Assembly (NCBI GenBank): GCA_027563935.2
Contig: CM050453.2
Span: 64,650,018-64,714,017 of the forward strand
Direction: 5' to 3'
DNA: 64,000 nucleotides
From: Costus lasius
Lineage: Eukaryota > Streptophyta > Magnoliopsida > Zingiberales > Costaceae
Part shown: positions 34,773-47,775 of the stretch, one piece after another
Layout: each line of letters starts with the position of its first letter
Numbering within the stretch: the first letter of the stretch is position 1
The notes under the pieces: generated by a model
What the model saw: the letters and a program-made list of their open reading frames with translations, nothing else
Database searches by the model: none
Told to the model about the DNA's origin: nothing
Translations under genes and position numbers: made by a program

Positions 34773-36486
34773 TGATGACTCTAAATTTCATAGTATTTTT
34801 CATACTTATTTGGTAGTCTTTTGAACCATAATCTTACTCTTTTGCTTTGTTTTTATACCCTTTTTGTCAAATGCTTCGGAATCTACACCATCTTGGGTTT
34901 TTGATTAATTTCAAGCAAAAAGGCATCATTATCACTGGTTTTCGAGCAATCCCAATGCATGAACGAGTTCTAGACATTAAGAGGAATTTACACAACAAAT
35001 TTCAAGCCAAAAAGGATCTTCTAGCAAAAATACAGTACTGCTGTAAGAAAGTACACGGTACCATATTCTGTGACAAAGTTGAACAGAAAGTATTAGCAAA
35101 AATACGGCACTGCCGTATATTTGAGAAAAATTATCACGGTACCGTATTTTCTACCCAAATCTTACAGAAGAATAATACGGCACTACCGTAATCCAAATAT
35201 GGTACCATATTTTGAAACCCAGAATTCCGAGTTTTCCGCCGCAAAATTAAAAACACGATTTCTCGAAACTTAGTGCGCCAATTGAAGATCCGAAAAAAGG
35301 GAAGATTCAGGATAATTAGGCGGAGAGTTGCAAAGCAAAAGAACAATTTTTATCCACGACTTAGAGAGAATTTGAAGAAATCGCCGTCGCGCTAGGGTTC
35401 ATCGCCGTTCACTGCACAGACCATCTCCGGCCACGATTTTTGAAAGGAAGCTTCGCCTGAGGAAGAAGAACGCGCCACAGAAGTTTCAGAGTGAGAGGAG
35501 ACCGATCGAAGGAGAAACAAAGCAAAAACACAATCGCAACACTGTTCATCGCGACTGTGAAAGCAATTTCGGGTTGCAATCCTGTTGCAACCCTACTTTG
35601 TAATTCTTACCCCTTCTTTACTGTCTCTAATCATTCAAAAACTATGTTTTGCTGTGAATCTTCCGTCATGCTAGCTTAATTTCCTCTTGGGACATGGGGG
35701 TGTTATTCTCTTGATATATCAATGACTAGATAACTTTTCTTTTATCAATATATTTTGCTATGGTTATTTTACTTAAGTGATTTATGCCTTTAATTATTTT
35801 TAGCGTCATGCATTAACATGTTTTGGAGTTTTATGCTATGGACTGAGAAGATGATACCATAGAACTTGGAACCCTAGAATCTATAATAAGAACCCTTCGC
35901 GAGAGATTGGTTGTGTTCTTTTCTTTAGGTTTTAGAAGTTTATTTCTTGTTAATGTTATGACCTAGAAATTATTGTTGTTTCAGATATGAAAACATGCTA
36001 GAGATAGATGTTAGATTGTTAGAAAGCCTTAAGTAAAACCTGTGAAACTAAGGTGCGAGAGTGCTTAGTTTCACTTGAGATCTTGGTATTGAGATGGAAT
36101 GCGCGAGAGTGATTCTTAATCTCTTTAACCAAAGTTCACTTATATTTAGCATTGAATTGATCTTGCATGAGAGTGAGGATCGTTCTTTGTAAATTAACTG
36201 CATGAGAGTGAGTTAGTTTGTTTATCAAGTGAATTATATTTTGACGATAACAAAAATAGATTGATGAATCTTTAATCATATCTAGTCATAAATATTAAGA
36301 TGAATAAACCCCTAGTCCCGATTCTCTCATTCTGATTTTCTCCAATCACCGCTCGATTGCTATTTTCATGATTCTCGATTCGCTTAGCTAGTGAAAACTC
36401 AATTATTCAGTACTTAACAATGAGGTCTCTGTGGTTCGGTATCTTAAATATTACTTCGAGTATCCGTGCACTTGCGGAGTACAACA
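34773..36486 (+). mobile_element. Solo LTR J1 (plus)
   Basis: It starts TGATGACTC and ends TACAACA, about 1714 bp, and is homologous over its length to J2 (46031-47775) in the opposite orientation. Shared blocks are the first 150 bases, the region around 35820-36120 and the last 100 bases. Flanks are AGATG and AGAGG, a possible TSD with one change. Around 35030-35200 it has a short version of the TACGG-CCGTA motif array seen in J2. The superfamily is probably Gypsy but was not proven, because no internal sequence is present. Confidence 0.82.
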
Positions 36487-39400
36487 AGAGGACAAAGGCA
36501 GTAGGTGGCTAAAGTTCTCTTCGATTCCAGCAATCTGGCCATCAGATTGTCCGATGCTTTCAGCAGTTAGGATGCCTTGGGAGGGAGATGCAGTAGTCAA
36601 AGTTTGGCACTAATTAGTCACACCGATGGGGAGAGATGGCCAGTTGACGAGAAAAGGGGAGATGGGAAGCATATGCTGAGCCTAGGCCTACGCTTGGGAT
36701 TGGGTCTAAATTGGATATGGGCCTTGATTATGTCGTGGGCTTGTTTTGGATGGGGTATTGGATCTGGGCCTAGACAAGATATTGGGTTTGGGCTTTGTGC
36801 TGGATCAAACCCAGTTGGACTAATATATAGCCAATGGAGAAATCCCATATAGTGATCAGACATCCTTTATACTCATTTGGTCCTTCGTAAGCCTTTAGTT
36901 GGTTGTGAGCCATTTCTCGAGCTAATGAACTAGGCGGACTCATTTGGTAAGGATTGGTCTGGTTTGTCATCAATGCATGACTTAGACAATCCACTATAAG
37001 TGACTAAAGTTATGTATAAGTCTACAATGATTTGTAAATTTCATATAAGCCTTTTGGACTTTTTTTAGTGTTCTTCAATTTTACATAATGTATGTTTATA
37101 TCATATGTTGAAATTTAGTTAATTAATTTATATAAGTTTCACCTATAACACGTCATGTATCCTAATATCCGTCAATCAACTAGATGATTCAAACACAAGA
37201 GTAGCCCATCAAAATGTGCGTATTCATGAAGGAGAAAAAAAAGACATATAATGTGTAAACACAATATATGCATTTGATAATAAGGTATAGAAGGCATATA
37301 CAATTCAACATTTAATCTCAAATTTTTCTCTCACCTAATCTTTTTATGTCTTTAATGATGCTAATCTTCCTCTTCAAGTTAGCTTCAACTATGATGCAAT
37401 CTACTAATTCCTCATCAATTTATCTTCAAGGCAATATGTTGTTTGATTTAATAGTATTGACCAACTTGTAACTCCATGGAATTCAACAAAACAGTGCAGT
37501 ATGACTACACATAATTTATGAGAAAACTCAACAAGATCTTCAACCAACAAACAAGGTTCATGTGATCAATGATCCTCACCTGAGTTCAATTAGTAAGGGA
37601 ACATCATTGCTACATGCAAGGTTTTATGAGTCTTTATTATATCTTGCAATGTCCAATGTTAAAATAGAGAATCAACTAAACTTCCATTAAGTAATGTAGT
37701 CTACATTTTTTTTTGCATGAATTATACTTTAACTCTTTGTTAATTCTACATTATTAAGAGTCCAAAAAAATCCTATTATCTATGTCAAAAAAAATCCTAT
37801 TATATATCATTGTATTGCCGGCGCTACCATAATTTAAGATTTGCTCAGTACTTAATTGCTATTTCTAGTTTTACTTCCTTCTATTCAAAGCAGGTAACTT
37901 TAAAGTTCTATTCCAAATATGAAATAAAGTTCACTAACTCTTCTTGATTGTATTTTATATCCCAAAGACATGGTTTATTATCTTAAAAGTTCAATTTATT
38001 TGTGTTTCATTCACTCACATTATGTCCTTTGCGTGTAATGCCAAATTCATCACTAATTCCTTAAATTTCTAATAGACAATCTAGCACTTACCATGCAACT
38101 TTATTTATAAGGCTTTCTTATTTCTTCCCAATTTTTATAGACACATTTTAAAGTGAATGGTACAACTCAAACCCCATGTCTTATAAGATTTTTGGAAATT
38201 AACTTAATAAAAGGCATCAATGGCACTTGTAATTCCACGCATGACTATGAAGCTATGTGTTGGTTAGAATTATGAACACCATTTCGTCATGCATTTACCT
38301 ATCTATAAAGTCATAATGCCAAAATTAGGGGTTTATGATCTATATCTTTTCTTCATTGACACCTTAGATATGAGCTTCATGTTTCTTAATTTGATAATTG
38401 ATAAATTCTTTGTTATGACAACTTAAGACACTAGTCACAATAATAATGCAAGTGTCACATATGTGGGTGGCGGTTTGATGTTCCTTGCTAAAAATAGGTA
38501 TGATTTCTGCTCATTATTTTTACATGGTATTGAGAGCCTTTCAGGCTTCTCAATTAAGATAGAGGCATTAATCATTTTGTCACATGAGCTTTAAGGATAT
38601 TATGCAGTTATCTTCATCAACTAGATCTTATAGTTATCGGGAGTTGTTTATTTTTGATTGATGCCATCAGTTCTCCTTGCTAATTTCATTGAGTATATTT
38701 TCTTTTGAGTCAATTTAGATTCCTTACCAAAGATCATTCTTCAAATTCTCGCTTATTTCTCGTTCTCTACAATATTTTTGAACTTGTATTCCTTTTGGAT
38801 TGATGTAGCTTCATGACTTGATGGATAAGGAATTATCATGTTACGTCTTCTTGCATGGGAGCTTGGGCATTTATCTTTCTCTACTCAATTTCTCTTTCTC
38901 TACGCATTTGAGAAGAAATATCTTTCCAATGTTGATGTAACTTTGAAATCATGATGAGCTTGACCATTTATAAAACGTGCCCTTGTTCATGTAGCATTGA
39001 CTTCAAAGTGAGCTTGGCCATGTGCACCTATTAAAGTAAGAGTGTCTTAAAGGGAAATTGACCATGTGCTTTCATTTCCATTGTATACAATATCTTCATT
39101 TGGGCATGCAATCATGCCCCATTTTGAGATCTTATGGGTTATTTAAATTACTGTGTCACATAAACTTTTAAAATAAAGTGTCTTACATAGATGATATGAC
39201 TAGTTTGATAGTATTACCATCTTAATAAGGATACTTGTCGAGATAGGTGCACAAGTTTATAAGTCATTTTTATTTGCATATTTTTTATTTTTCTTCTATT
39301 TTTTCATATCAAGACCGGGTCAATTTTTTTTTACCTAAAACAATATTATTATTATCCTTCAATTTGGATCTTATAAGATTTTTGTGTTATTTGATAGAAC

Positions 39401-41814
39401 ATGAACGTTAAGGATTGGGGTCCTTCATTCTCATAAGACTAGTATTACAATGAGAAGCAAATGGTAGTGAAAGGGGTTTAATGCCCATGTTGCTTGCAAA
39501 CAAACATGATGCAAGAGCAGGTGGGGGGGATTAAGCTTTATCTTGATGGTAGCTGGTGATGAAAGAACGCATAAACTATAGACAATGCTCGAGAACAAGC
39601 GTTGCTGACACTAAAGTTGTGTTTTTTTAATGGAATTTGTGTGTGACACTAAAGTTGTGTTTTTTTAACGGAATTCAATGTGTTTTTTTTTTCGCTGAAT
39701 TTTGCCTAAAGAAACATAGCATAAGAGCCGCCTCTTTCTATTTTTTTCCTGTGGATTTGCTTCAACTGTATAATAGCGTAGGAGATCTTTTCCCTATACG
39801 TTGATTACTGATGAAACAGAGGTGAATAGAGCCAATAACTATCCCTTTGCAAGTATAGTAAAGAGGTGTAGCTTTTGAACAATCATTACACTAGCTAGGA
39901 CAATTACTCCTCATTCCAAACCAAACAATAAAAAATAATAATAATGTGCATAATAATATTCTAAATGGACTGGTTGGGAGTTTCGATGACGGTGGCTAGT
40001 GATGGACAAGGTCAGTACTGTTTTAATAAACTTTTTTGCATTTGAATCTGAAAAGCCTTGTGAATTGTGGGTTCTCATCATGCTTCCTGGCATCATAATT
40101 AACTATAACAGAGAACTTTTCAGACTTGCATTTCTATATATTCAAGCACTCTCGTACATGCTCTTCCCTGAAATCAGTATATTATTGCTTTGTGAGTTTT
40201 CCTTCTTTACTCGCAATGATGCTGCATGCAAGTACACACAACCAATTAATCATTTTCTTTCCTGAATTTTCCAATCCTTTCTCTAGTTCATCATATCAAA
40301 TGGCATTTGGTTTCCTAGTACAATCACTATTTCACAATCTTGAATTCTTTTTACTTCTTACAACAAAGATTCATTTTTCTTTTAACCTTAACTAGTATTT
40401 TACTTCATATGATTAACTAAAGTCTTCCTAAGTTGTTATCTATACTCTATTATACTAATTTGTAACAAGCCTGTGCTTGCCTATTCAAATGAAAAGAAAA
40501 GAAAAAAAAAACATATAGTACAAATACATATATAGTACTGAATCAATCAGGTTGACACACACCACAATGGTGTATTCTTTTGATGGCAGTGTGGGGCCAT
40601 GGCCTGTGGACTGTGGTTTGGTGAAGAAAATTCGGTGAGCAAGAAAAGAGAAAAAGGTTATACTTATGGCCAGCCGGTTAATTTGTTGATGGTGCTTGAT
40701 TGGAAGGTGCAGTTAGCGTTGCAAAGGGAAAAAAGCCCATCCATCCCAAGAGAAAGTTGATATTCTTTTGTTTATTTTTATAATAATAACAATAATAATA
40801 ATATATGTATGGACTGTGGACTGAACACATCTTTCTTCTCCTGACTTGCCTTTGTCACTACCCACTAGTCAAGACTTGCCGACAAAAAGTAAATCTCTTA
40901 CCACCTTCCACTATTTCAATTCTCATAATTATATTGTCCAGTCGTCATCACATTTCCCTTTTTTTTTCTTTTTGTTCTAGGTTGATTGCTTATGTGTGTA
41001 TATATTAATATATTTAATATAAAGCCTAACTAACACGACGATTAATTGATGACGAATTGAGAACCTGGGCAGCCCTTTTAAAATGTTCAGCCATTGGGAC
41101 AGATTCAGAAACTAACTTCTTTAGTTAACTAGTAAACATTTTTGAAGACAAGCAAACATCGTTACCAGTTACTGATCTTCGATGCATGGTTTTTCAAAGT
41201 TACTGGAATCAAACTAGCAAATTTTCATTTTTGGATTTTGATGTCTGTTTGCTTCGAAATCACGGTTAAATCAGAAGTGATAAAGAACAGCAATCCAATC
41301 TTTATAGTAGCAAGTGTATTCATAAATGGTAGGAGAAAAGATACAGTGCTACACGTAAGAAGACAGAAGATGCTTAGTTGAGAAAGTTAGGTTCAATATT
41401 TTTCTAAACACGTCGCGTTTATCCTACAGAAATGTTGCGGCACCAAAATCATTAATATCATCGAGTGCAGAAAGAACAGGCAAATTGCATTTCAATGTGT
41501 ATTAAATTCAAATTTCAATAGTCGCGACGCAAAAAATGGGGCAACAACGGATACTGAGGACATCCACTATCGAGCTGTTTGTGCATGTAGCTTGTAATTG
41601 ACAATATAATTTTTAACCTAAACATGTATTCTTAATGCTTGCCTCGTACATTTTTAACGCTTCATCTTCTCCGCCTTTGTTCATCTCAATTACAAGTTTT
41701 CCATTATTTGATATCAGATAAATAATCAAATATTTCCAACAGATGGTGAATGTTGCAATCCTTTTCCTTTCAGAAATAGCATAAATTAATATGATTGGCA
41801 TCCTTTATCATGGT
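36487..41814. other. Long AT-rich stretch without a supportable gene
   Basis: No frame longer than about 90 codons with any recognisable domain was found on either strand. Small features are a short direct repeat of 38-bp period near 39606-39680 (TGACACTAAAGTTGTG twice) and several poly-A/T runs. The first 350 bases resemble retroelement-like words near 33560-33640. The rest looks like ordinary intergenic DNA and could include downstream or intronic sequence of the gene at 41815-42489. Confidence 0.5.
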
Positions 41815-42489
41815 CTAAAGAAGTCTGAGATTTGATGTATCATTCAGCTTCTTTAACTGCCATCCAGTTCTTAGAGAATGATGTACAACTGTCACAGAAG
41901 ATTCATCAATTGACAGTTTAGTAGACATCAAAGGACTGCAATCCAGTAGGCCAGTGAGAAGACATTTAATAGGAGTAGCATGAGTGAAGATTCCAATGGA
42001 AAAAACAATATTTCTGCTACCGTGAGGAAGGTTTCCTTGTACGGTGTCTTTAGGGGAGAATTCTTCATCTGTCTCATTGTCTCCTGTAATCACATTCTGA
42101 AGCCTGCTCTTACCAGATTTCTTTCTCTGAAGGGAGGGTCGATTAAGCCGACAAAGCACATCCCATTGAGTTCCATCTCGATCTTGAACTGAATTAGATG
42201 AACCATTATGTAGGAGTTCTTTTGAGTCATTTTGATGAATTGATGTGTCAGCCACCGCTAGCTTCTCAGGAAATCTTATAACTGTCCGGTTGAGAAATTC
42301 AGTCATCCGAAATACCACCTGTCTGAGTGATTCTCCTGAAGGAGCACAAAAATCAGGCTGTGTTCTGTCAATCAAATTAGCCATTTCTGCAGTGTAGACT
42401 TCTGACCGAAGACAGCCCTCCCACAAACCATGGCTCATCTCAAACAAAGCATCAGACAACTGAATTTGCTCCTCTGCAAAACCAAGCTC
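41815..42489 (-). CDS. Last exon of a histidine-phosphatase (phosphoglycerate-mutase-like) protein
   Basis: The frame encodes about 224 residues from a splice acceptor (minus strand ...ATGCAG/GAGCTTGG at 42490) to a stop at 41815. It carries the second half of a histidine-phosphatase domain: the FEMSHGLWEG block near the start, GESLRQVVFRM, and FTHATPIKCLLTGLL, with the His that takes the second catalytic place in this superfamily. A plant-typical tail follows (TVVHHSLRTGWQLKKLNDT). The N-terminal RHG motif, with the phosphorylated His, must be in an upstream exon to the right. I looked through 42490-45000 on the minus strand and did not find it. Either an intron carries the repeats to the right or the gene is a fragment. 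The substrate is unknown; many plant members are not glycolytic mutases. Confidence 0.8.
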   Translation of the reverse strand, partial: ELGFAEEQIQLSDALFEMSHGLWEGCLRSEVYTAEMANLIDRTQPDFCAPSGESLRQVVFRMTEFLNRTVIRFPEKLAVADTSIHQNDSKELLHNGSSNSVQDRDGTQWDVLCRLNRPSLQRKKSGKSRLQNVITGDNETDEEFSPKDTVQGNLPHGSRNIVFSIGIFTHATPIKCLLTGLLDCSPLMSTKLSIDESSVTVVHHSLRTGWQLKKLNDTSNLRLL

Positions 42490-44488
42490 CTGCATAGTGG
42501 TATATGGAAAATCGATCAATTATCTAACAAACTGGGAAATAAAAAAATTAACCTCACTAAAACTTTCAAGCTCTCACATAAAAGATTAAACACTACATTA
42601 AAAAAGCATTTGAAGCAGAGCTTCACGGAGATCCCAGCACCATGGCAACTTCAGGCATGATCGGAATTTCATTTTACATGTTTCATTTATATAAATGATT
42701 AGTTTTAATCAGGCATCTTGCAGAATCCTACGTTGCTATGATATGTTTGAAGTGCCTAAGTGAATAGTAGAGCAAATAAGAACCTTCATCATGAGAATCC
42801 AAAAGCTTTGTTCATATTGTTCATGAATTGAATCTTCACAAGCCAAGCATGCCTAAGTCCAAGTTTGTTTGAATATTTAACAGATTGTCTACATGAAAAT
42901 AATAAACTCTTACTTGAGCCAACATCCAAGTTATTCACAAACAGCTTCATTTGTTTACAGGCATAATAATAGCAAGAATAAAATTTTTATAAGGCCATCA
43001 AAAGACCAAAGGCCTCCAGAGCATTTGAGGTGGATAGTAGGGCTATCTAAAATGCAGGGCAACCAGATAACCTAAACCAGCAGAAACCAAAAATCAGTCA
43101 CGTATGGGTTTGTAAACAACTGGTTGTCAGTTCAGTTTAGGGTCAGTTCAGTTTAGGGAAGTGTATTTTACTTAATTAGGTTCACTTTTGATTTTATGTG
43201 ATAACTAAATTGAACCAGAAACAACAATATTATTATTGGTCACCTGTACCCACCCAAGTGACATTGATTCTATGATATGTGTTAAATTTAGATAGTTAAG
43301 TAATAATGGTTGAATCCGTTAACACTATACCAATTTACTTTACTATATATTTGTATATTTGTATCTATACTATTGTTTATTCTTGAATAACTACAATAAA
43401 ATTTAACTTGGTGTGAAAACCCTAATAGGCACCTTACGTGTAGGGCCTCTTTATCTTCTTCTTCTTCCTGGCAGATGTTTTCCACCTACCAATCTTTCCC
43501 TGAAACTAATATTTTTGCTGCTCTCTCTTGATCCCACCACAGCTCCTGTACGCTGCCTGCCCATGCCAACTTCTGCTAGTGTGCGCTGCTGCTGTGTGTT
43601 GCCCATGCCAAATTCCGGCACTCCCCTACCCTGCATTAACAAAACAATGCACTCATCTCCTGAGCTATTCTGGTGATTTTATTTGTAATTCTTTATATAT
43701 ATTGTCTAACTTGTAGTTAAGTCAAAATATTAACCTTGTAAAATACTTTGTTGGGGGATTGCGTACGTAGATACATTATGTTGAGGCATAATTCCTCATA
43801 GTACTTCCTATTGGTTATATTTTTAATTAAAAAAGAAGACAAAAAAACCTAATTTTACAATGAACCCTAATTTTAGAGAACCTAAGCCACTACCACTTCA
43901 TATGGAATCCCTATGAAATAAAGTTTCAGTGACAACTATGCATAGGCATAGGCTATGAAAATTTTCTTATGGTAGAAAGACATATCACTTAACCACAAAT
44001 CCACCTTCCCCTAATAACCCATTCCCCTAATAACCCATCCATGGCAGTTTTCTAATATGACTATCATGACTACATTAATCAATAGTATGGAACATAATAT
44101 TGTAGTAACAATTATGCATCAATCAACTGCAAAGGCTATCTTAGTAATGCTTATGTCTCACAAGAAAATATTTATCATCTACTTAGTTTATATAAATAAT
44201 TTTATTCTCTAAAACTGGAAAATCATTCTCTTCAAGAGTACTGTAGTCATGTATAAGCCAAGTGGGATGAAATTATACAGTATCATCCACTAATTGCATA
44301 TATGATAATTATTTTTAAACAATGACAAAAAATTTTAGTGGCTAAAATTTTAGGGTGTTTAAATAAAAAGTATGATGTAGCTTTGTTATAGTTGATAAAA
44401 TAATTTCCAATATCAAGAGTGCTTTTTCAAGACTTTCTAGGGTCTCTATATCCATTGCACATGAAAGTTAGAGTGCTCTCGTTCTCTC
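42490..44488. other. Intron or intergenic DNA upstream of the phosphatase exon
   Basis: A pyrimidine-rich tract and acceptor stand just right of 42490. No further exon, RHG motif or long frame was recognised. Short open frames near 43410-43720 are low-complexity and lack domains. Confidence 0.45.
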
Positions 44489-44491
44489 TTA

Positions 44492-44621
44492 GGGTATGTT
44501 TTGTTGAATGGAATCCATGGTGGAATAGATGAAAAATATAATGAATCTAGATGACTTTCCATTTAGATTCATTGTATTTTCCATTCATTCCACCATGAAT
44601 TCCATTCAACAAAACATACCC
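44492..44621. mobile_element. Tourist-like MITE (PIF/Harbinger type), TSD TTA
   Basis: This 130-bp element has terminal inverted repeats starting GGGTATGTTTTGTTGAATGG on the left and its near reverse complement on the right. It is flanked by TTA at 44489-44491 and 44622-44624. Nearly all of it folds on itself. The TTA duplication and a GGG..GTTTTGTTG end are typical of Tourist elements. Confidence 0.88.
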
Positions 44622-46030
44622 TTATAGTGAGAAATATGGCAAAGGTTCTAGATCTAGTAAAAGTTGAGGCCGTGGACTCATATTTCATACTTGTACTCAC
44701 TATAGGCATACTAATCACAGTTCTGATAGGTGTTAGACAACATTTTGGATGTCTCCTCATGCAAAGCCTGTTGTGGATAATACTGCTGCCAACTCTAGAC
44801 AAACAGATATAATTTCTCCGAACAAATATGAAAAGTATTTAAAGCTACCATCCATTTAGTATGGAGAAGGAAGAAGATACCAAACAACAGTTTAGATCAC
44901 ACTTGTAAAAGCACCTAAGGATCCATTTAGCCTCGCTACCAAAGGTGTTTTGCAGTTGCATACAACACTTTTACACCCTTGCCATGCTGTTTGGCAACCT
45001 AATATGCAATTCAGCCACAGCAAACAGTGGCTATTCTAGGAAGCAGGTTGCAAGATGCTTTTGTGTTCGCAACAATAGCTCGTTGGTTACTTCCATTTTT
45101 CACTTTGTGACCAACCCCTAGGCCAACTCACCTTGTTGCTACCTTGTCATCTCCAAGCTTGCCATCACTAACCATGTTGTCTTGTTGCCACCTTTCCTCA
45201 CCTCACAATTGGATCAATGCTGCCTCACCTCATCTCCAAGCTTGCTCCATACCATCTTATTCCAAGCCAACAGCATTGAGCTCCCTGCCCACCAAGCTCC
45301 TCTCATGTATCTCTTCAATCTCCTTGTTGATCTTACTATCTCATTCCAACTAGTCAACGTAAAGCTTCTCTCATCCTATCTTGCCCCAAACTCCTCTCAT
45401 ATATCTCATCAATCCATGTGATTTTCGCTATCTCATTCCAACTACTCCATGTGAAGCTTCCCCTATCTGTTGACATTATCATGCCCTGGCAGAAAGCCAG
45501 CTAACCCTAATTGAGGGTTCCCCGGGGAGTAGACAACATTATAGGAACCAAAGAACTACAATGCACTCTAAAATAAGCTCAAACTGCAAACTTTTCTTAA
45601 ATAAATAATCTATAAAATTTACAACACGGTCTTTAAAAATAAACTATCAAAGATGTAAACAAATCAACTGAAACAAGAACAAAAAGACTCTCAACTTGGG
45701 ACTGGTGTATAGCTATCTACTCTATTCCTTCCAGAAGCTAACTTTGTACCTAAAAAAGAAACAATAAGAGTTAGCATAGGAATCAACAAAATGATAAGTG
45801 GTCAAATAATAAGATAATTACAATGACAAGGAACTATACTATAAGTCAGAAATAAATAATACAAAGATAAACTGTACACAGAGAATGTCATGTAAATCAT
45901 TAAGCTTGGCCAACAGATCTCAATAATGAGCCGCACTCATTTTCAGAGTGTTTCCACTACTAGCTCACACAGTGGAACGACTGCCCTAAGCGGCCCGGTA
46001 GTGTTGCATCCAACACCTGGCATCCGGAGT

Positions 46031-47775
46031 TGTTGTGTCCGCAAGTGCACAGATACTTCGAAGTAACAAAAATATCAAACCACAGAGACCTTATTGTTAA
46101 GTACCAAATAGTTGTATTCTCACTAGCTAAGCAAACCGAATATGATGAAAAGCAATGATGGAGAACACACGAAAAAGACTATCGTAAGATTTATTCTCAA
46201 TGCTAAAGATAAGTGAATCATTGAACAAAGAACTCAAGGATCACTCTCGTGCATCCGAATTCTAAGTCAATCACCTCAAGTGGAATCTCAAGGATCACTC
46301 TCGTGCATCCTGAAACTCAACACAGGTTTTACTTATGGTTTTCCGACGACTCGATCCTCACTCTCGTGCAAGATCAAATCAAGTCTACAAATCAATTCAA
46401 TCCAAAGTATTAGAAATTCAACATGGCAATAAAATCACTAAAAATCAGAATTCAAAGAACTACCTAATCTCTTATGATAGTTCCAAACGCAACGATTCCT
46501 AGGGTTCCGAATTTCAAACGATCAACCTCTCGGTCTATTTCGCAAAACTCTAAAACATGCTGATATTTATTAAACTAAAGAGAATTAAAGAACAATCAAT
46601 CACAAAAGTAAAATTATCATATTAAAATTAAACTTGACAAGAATCAATGTTCTCTAGTCATTAACAAATCAAAGGGATTACACCCCATGTCCCATAAAAA
46701 GATCTAAGCTAGCATGAAGGAAAGATTACAATCAACCATAGTTTCAAAGTATCAGAAATCAAAGGAGAAGGGTAGAAGTTACAAAACACGGTGCTGTAAT
46801 CGAAATTACAGCACCGTAATTGCCTTTGAACAGCATTGTCACCGCTGTTTTGTTGATTTCTCTTCCGATCGGACTCCAAACGCTCTGAAACTTCTGGTGC
46901 GTCCTCCTCTCCTCCAGGCGAGGCTTCAGTGAAAAACTCACGGCCCAAGGTGGCCTCCACACCTCTCGGCGTGAAGCCAAACCCTAAGCGCCGTTCTATC
47001 AATTTCTCTCTCGATACTGGATAAAAGTTTCCTCTTCCACTTCGTGCGCCTTCTCCTTTTAAAGAGGAGTCCGGAACATCTTTCGGATCCTAATTTGGAC
47101 TTCTGGATCAAAAGTTATGGCCCGCGCAAGAATCGGACCCGAAAAAGTCGCGAAAATTCTCCCAAAATACGGCACCGTGAACGTTGTACCACAAAATACG
47201 GTAGTGCCGTATTTTTGCCTCTAGAGTTCTGTAAAGAATTGTCTAGAAATACGGCACCGTGATAATTTCTCTCCAAAATACGGTAGTGCCGTATTTTCTT
47301 CTGTGAATTCTAGGCAGAAAATACGGTGCCGTGACAATGTCGCCCAAATATACGGCAGTGTCGTATTCTTGCTGAAATCTTCTGGTCGAAAACGGTGGAA
47401 AATACGGTACCGTGAAAGATTCTCTGGAAAATACGGTAGTGCCGTATTTCGCCAAAGAATGTCTGCTGAGAAATACGGTACCGTGAGAGTTGCTCCCAAA
47501 AATACGGTAGTGCCGTATTTTTGTAAATTAGCTCCAAATTTAGTGAAAATTGATGGGTAGCTTCGTTTCGACGTCTGGAATCCATTGGTGTGCTCAAATC
47601 TTCCAAAATCCATCAAAATATAGCACTTTTAACCTGAAAATGATTAAAAATAAGAAATGGTGTAGATTCTGTAATATTTGATAAATAAGGCTTAAAAACA
47701 GGCAAAAGAGCATAAATATGACACAAAAAGACACATGAAATGACACAAAATATACTATGAATTTTGGTGTCATCA
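46031..47775 (-). mobile_element. Solo LTR J2 nested in K, TSD GGAGT
   Basis: It starts TGTTGTGTCCGC and ends GGTGTCATCA (1745 bp), with GGAGT at 46026-46030 and 47776-47780. It is the inverted-orientation relative of J1. It carries an expanded dyad-motif array at 47164-47525. Confidence 0.92.
47164..47525. repeat. Tandem array of self-complementary TACGG motifs within LTR J2
   Basis: Five units of about 70-84 bp each hold one AAATACGG-ACCGTGA motif and one AAATACGGTAGTGCCGTATTT motif. The second is a hairpin of eight base pairs with a five-base loop. The motifs are better conserved than the DNA between them. J1 has about two such units around 35030-35200 in the opposite orientation. Confidence 0.85.

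Noticed and set aside
47221..47616. 131-codon frame with repeated TALPYF/LSRYRIF blocks
   Set aside because: It comes from the non-coding dyad array in LTR J2. The repeats are DNA motifs, and period lengths vary out of frame between units.
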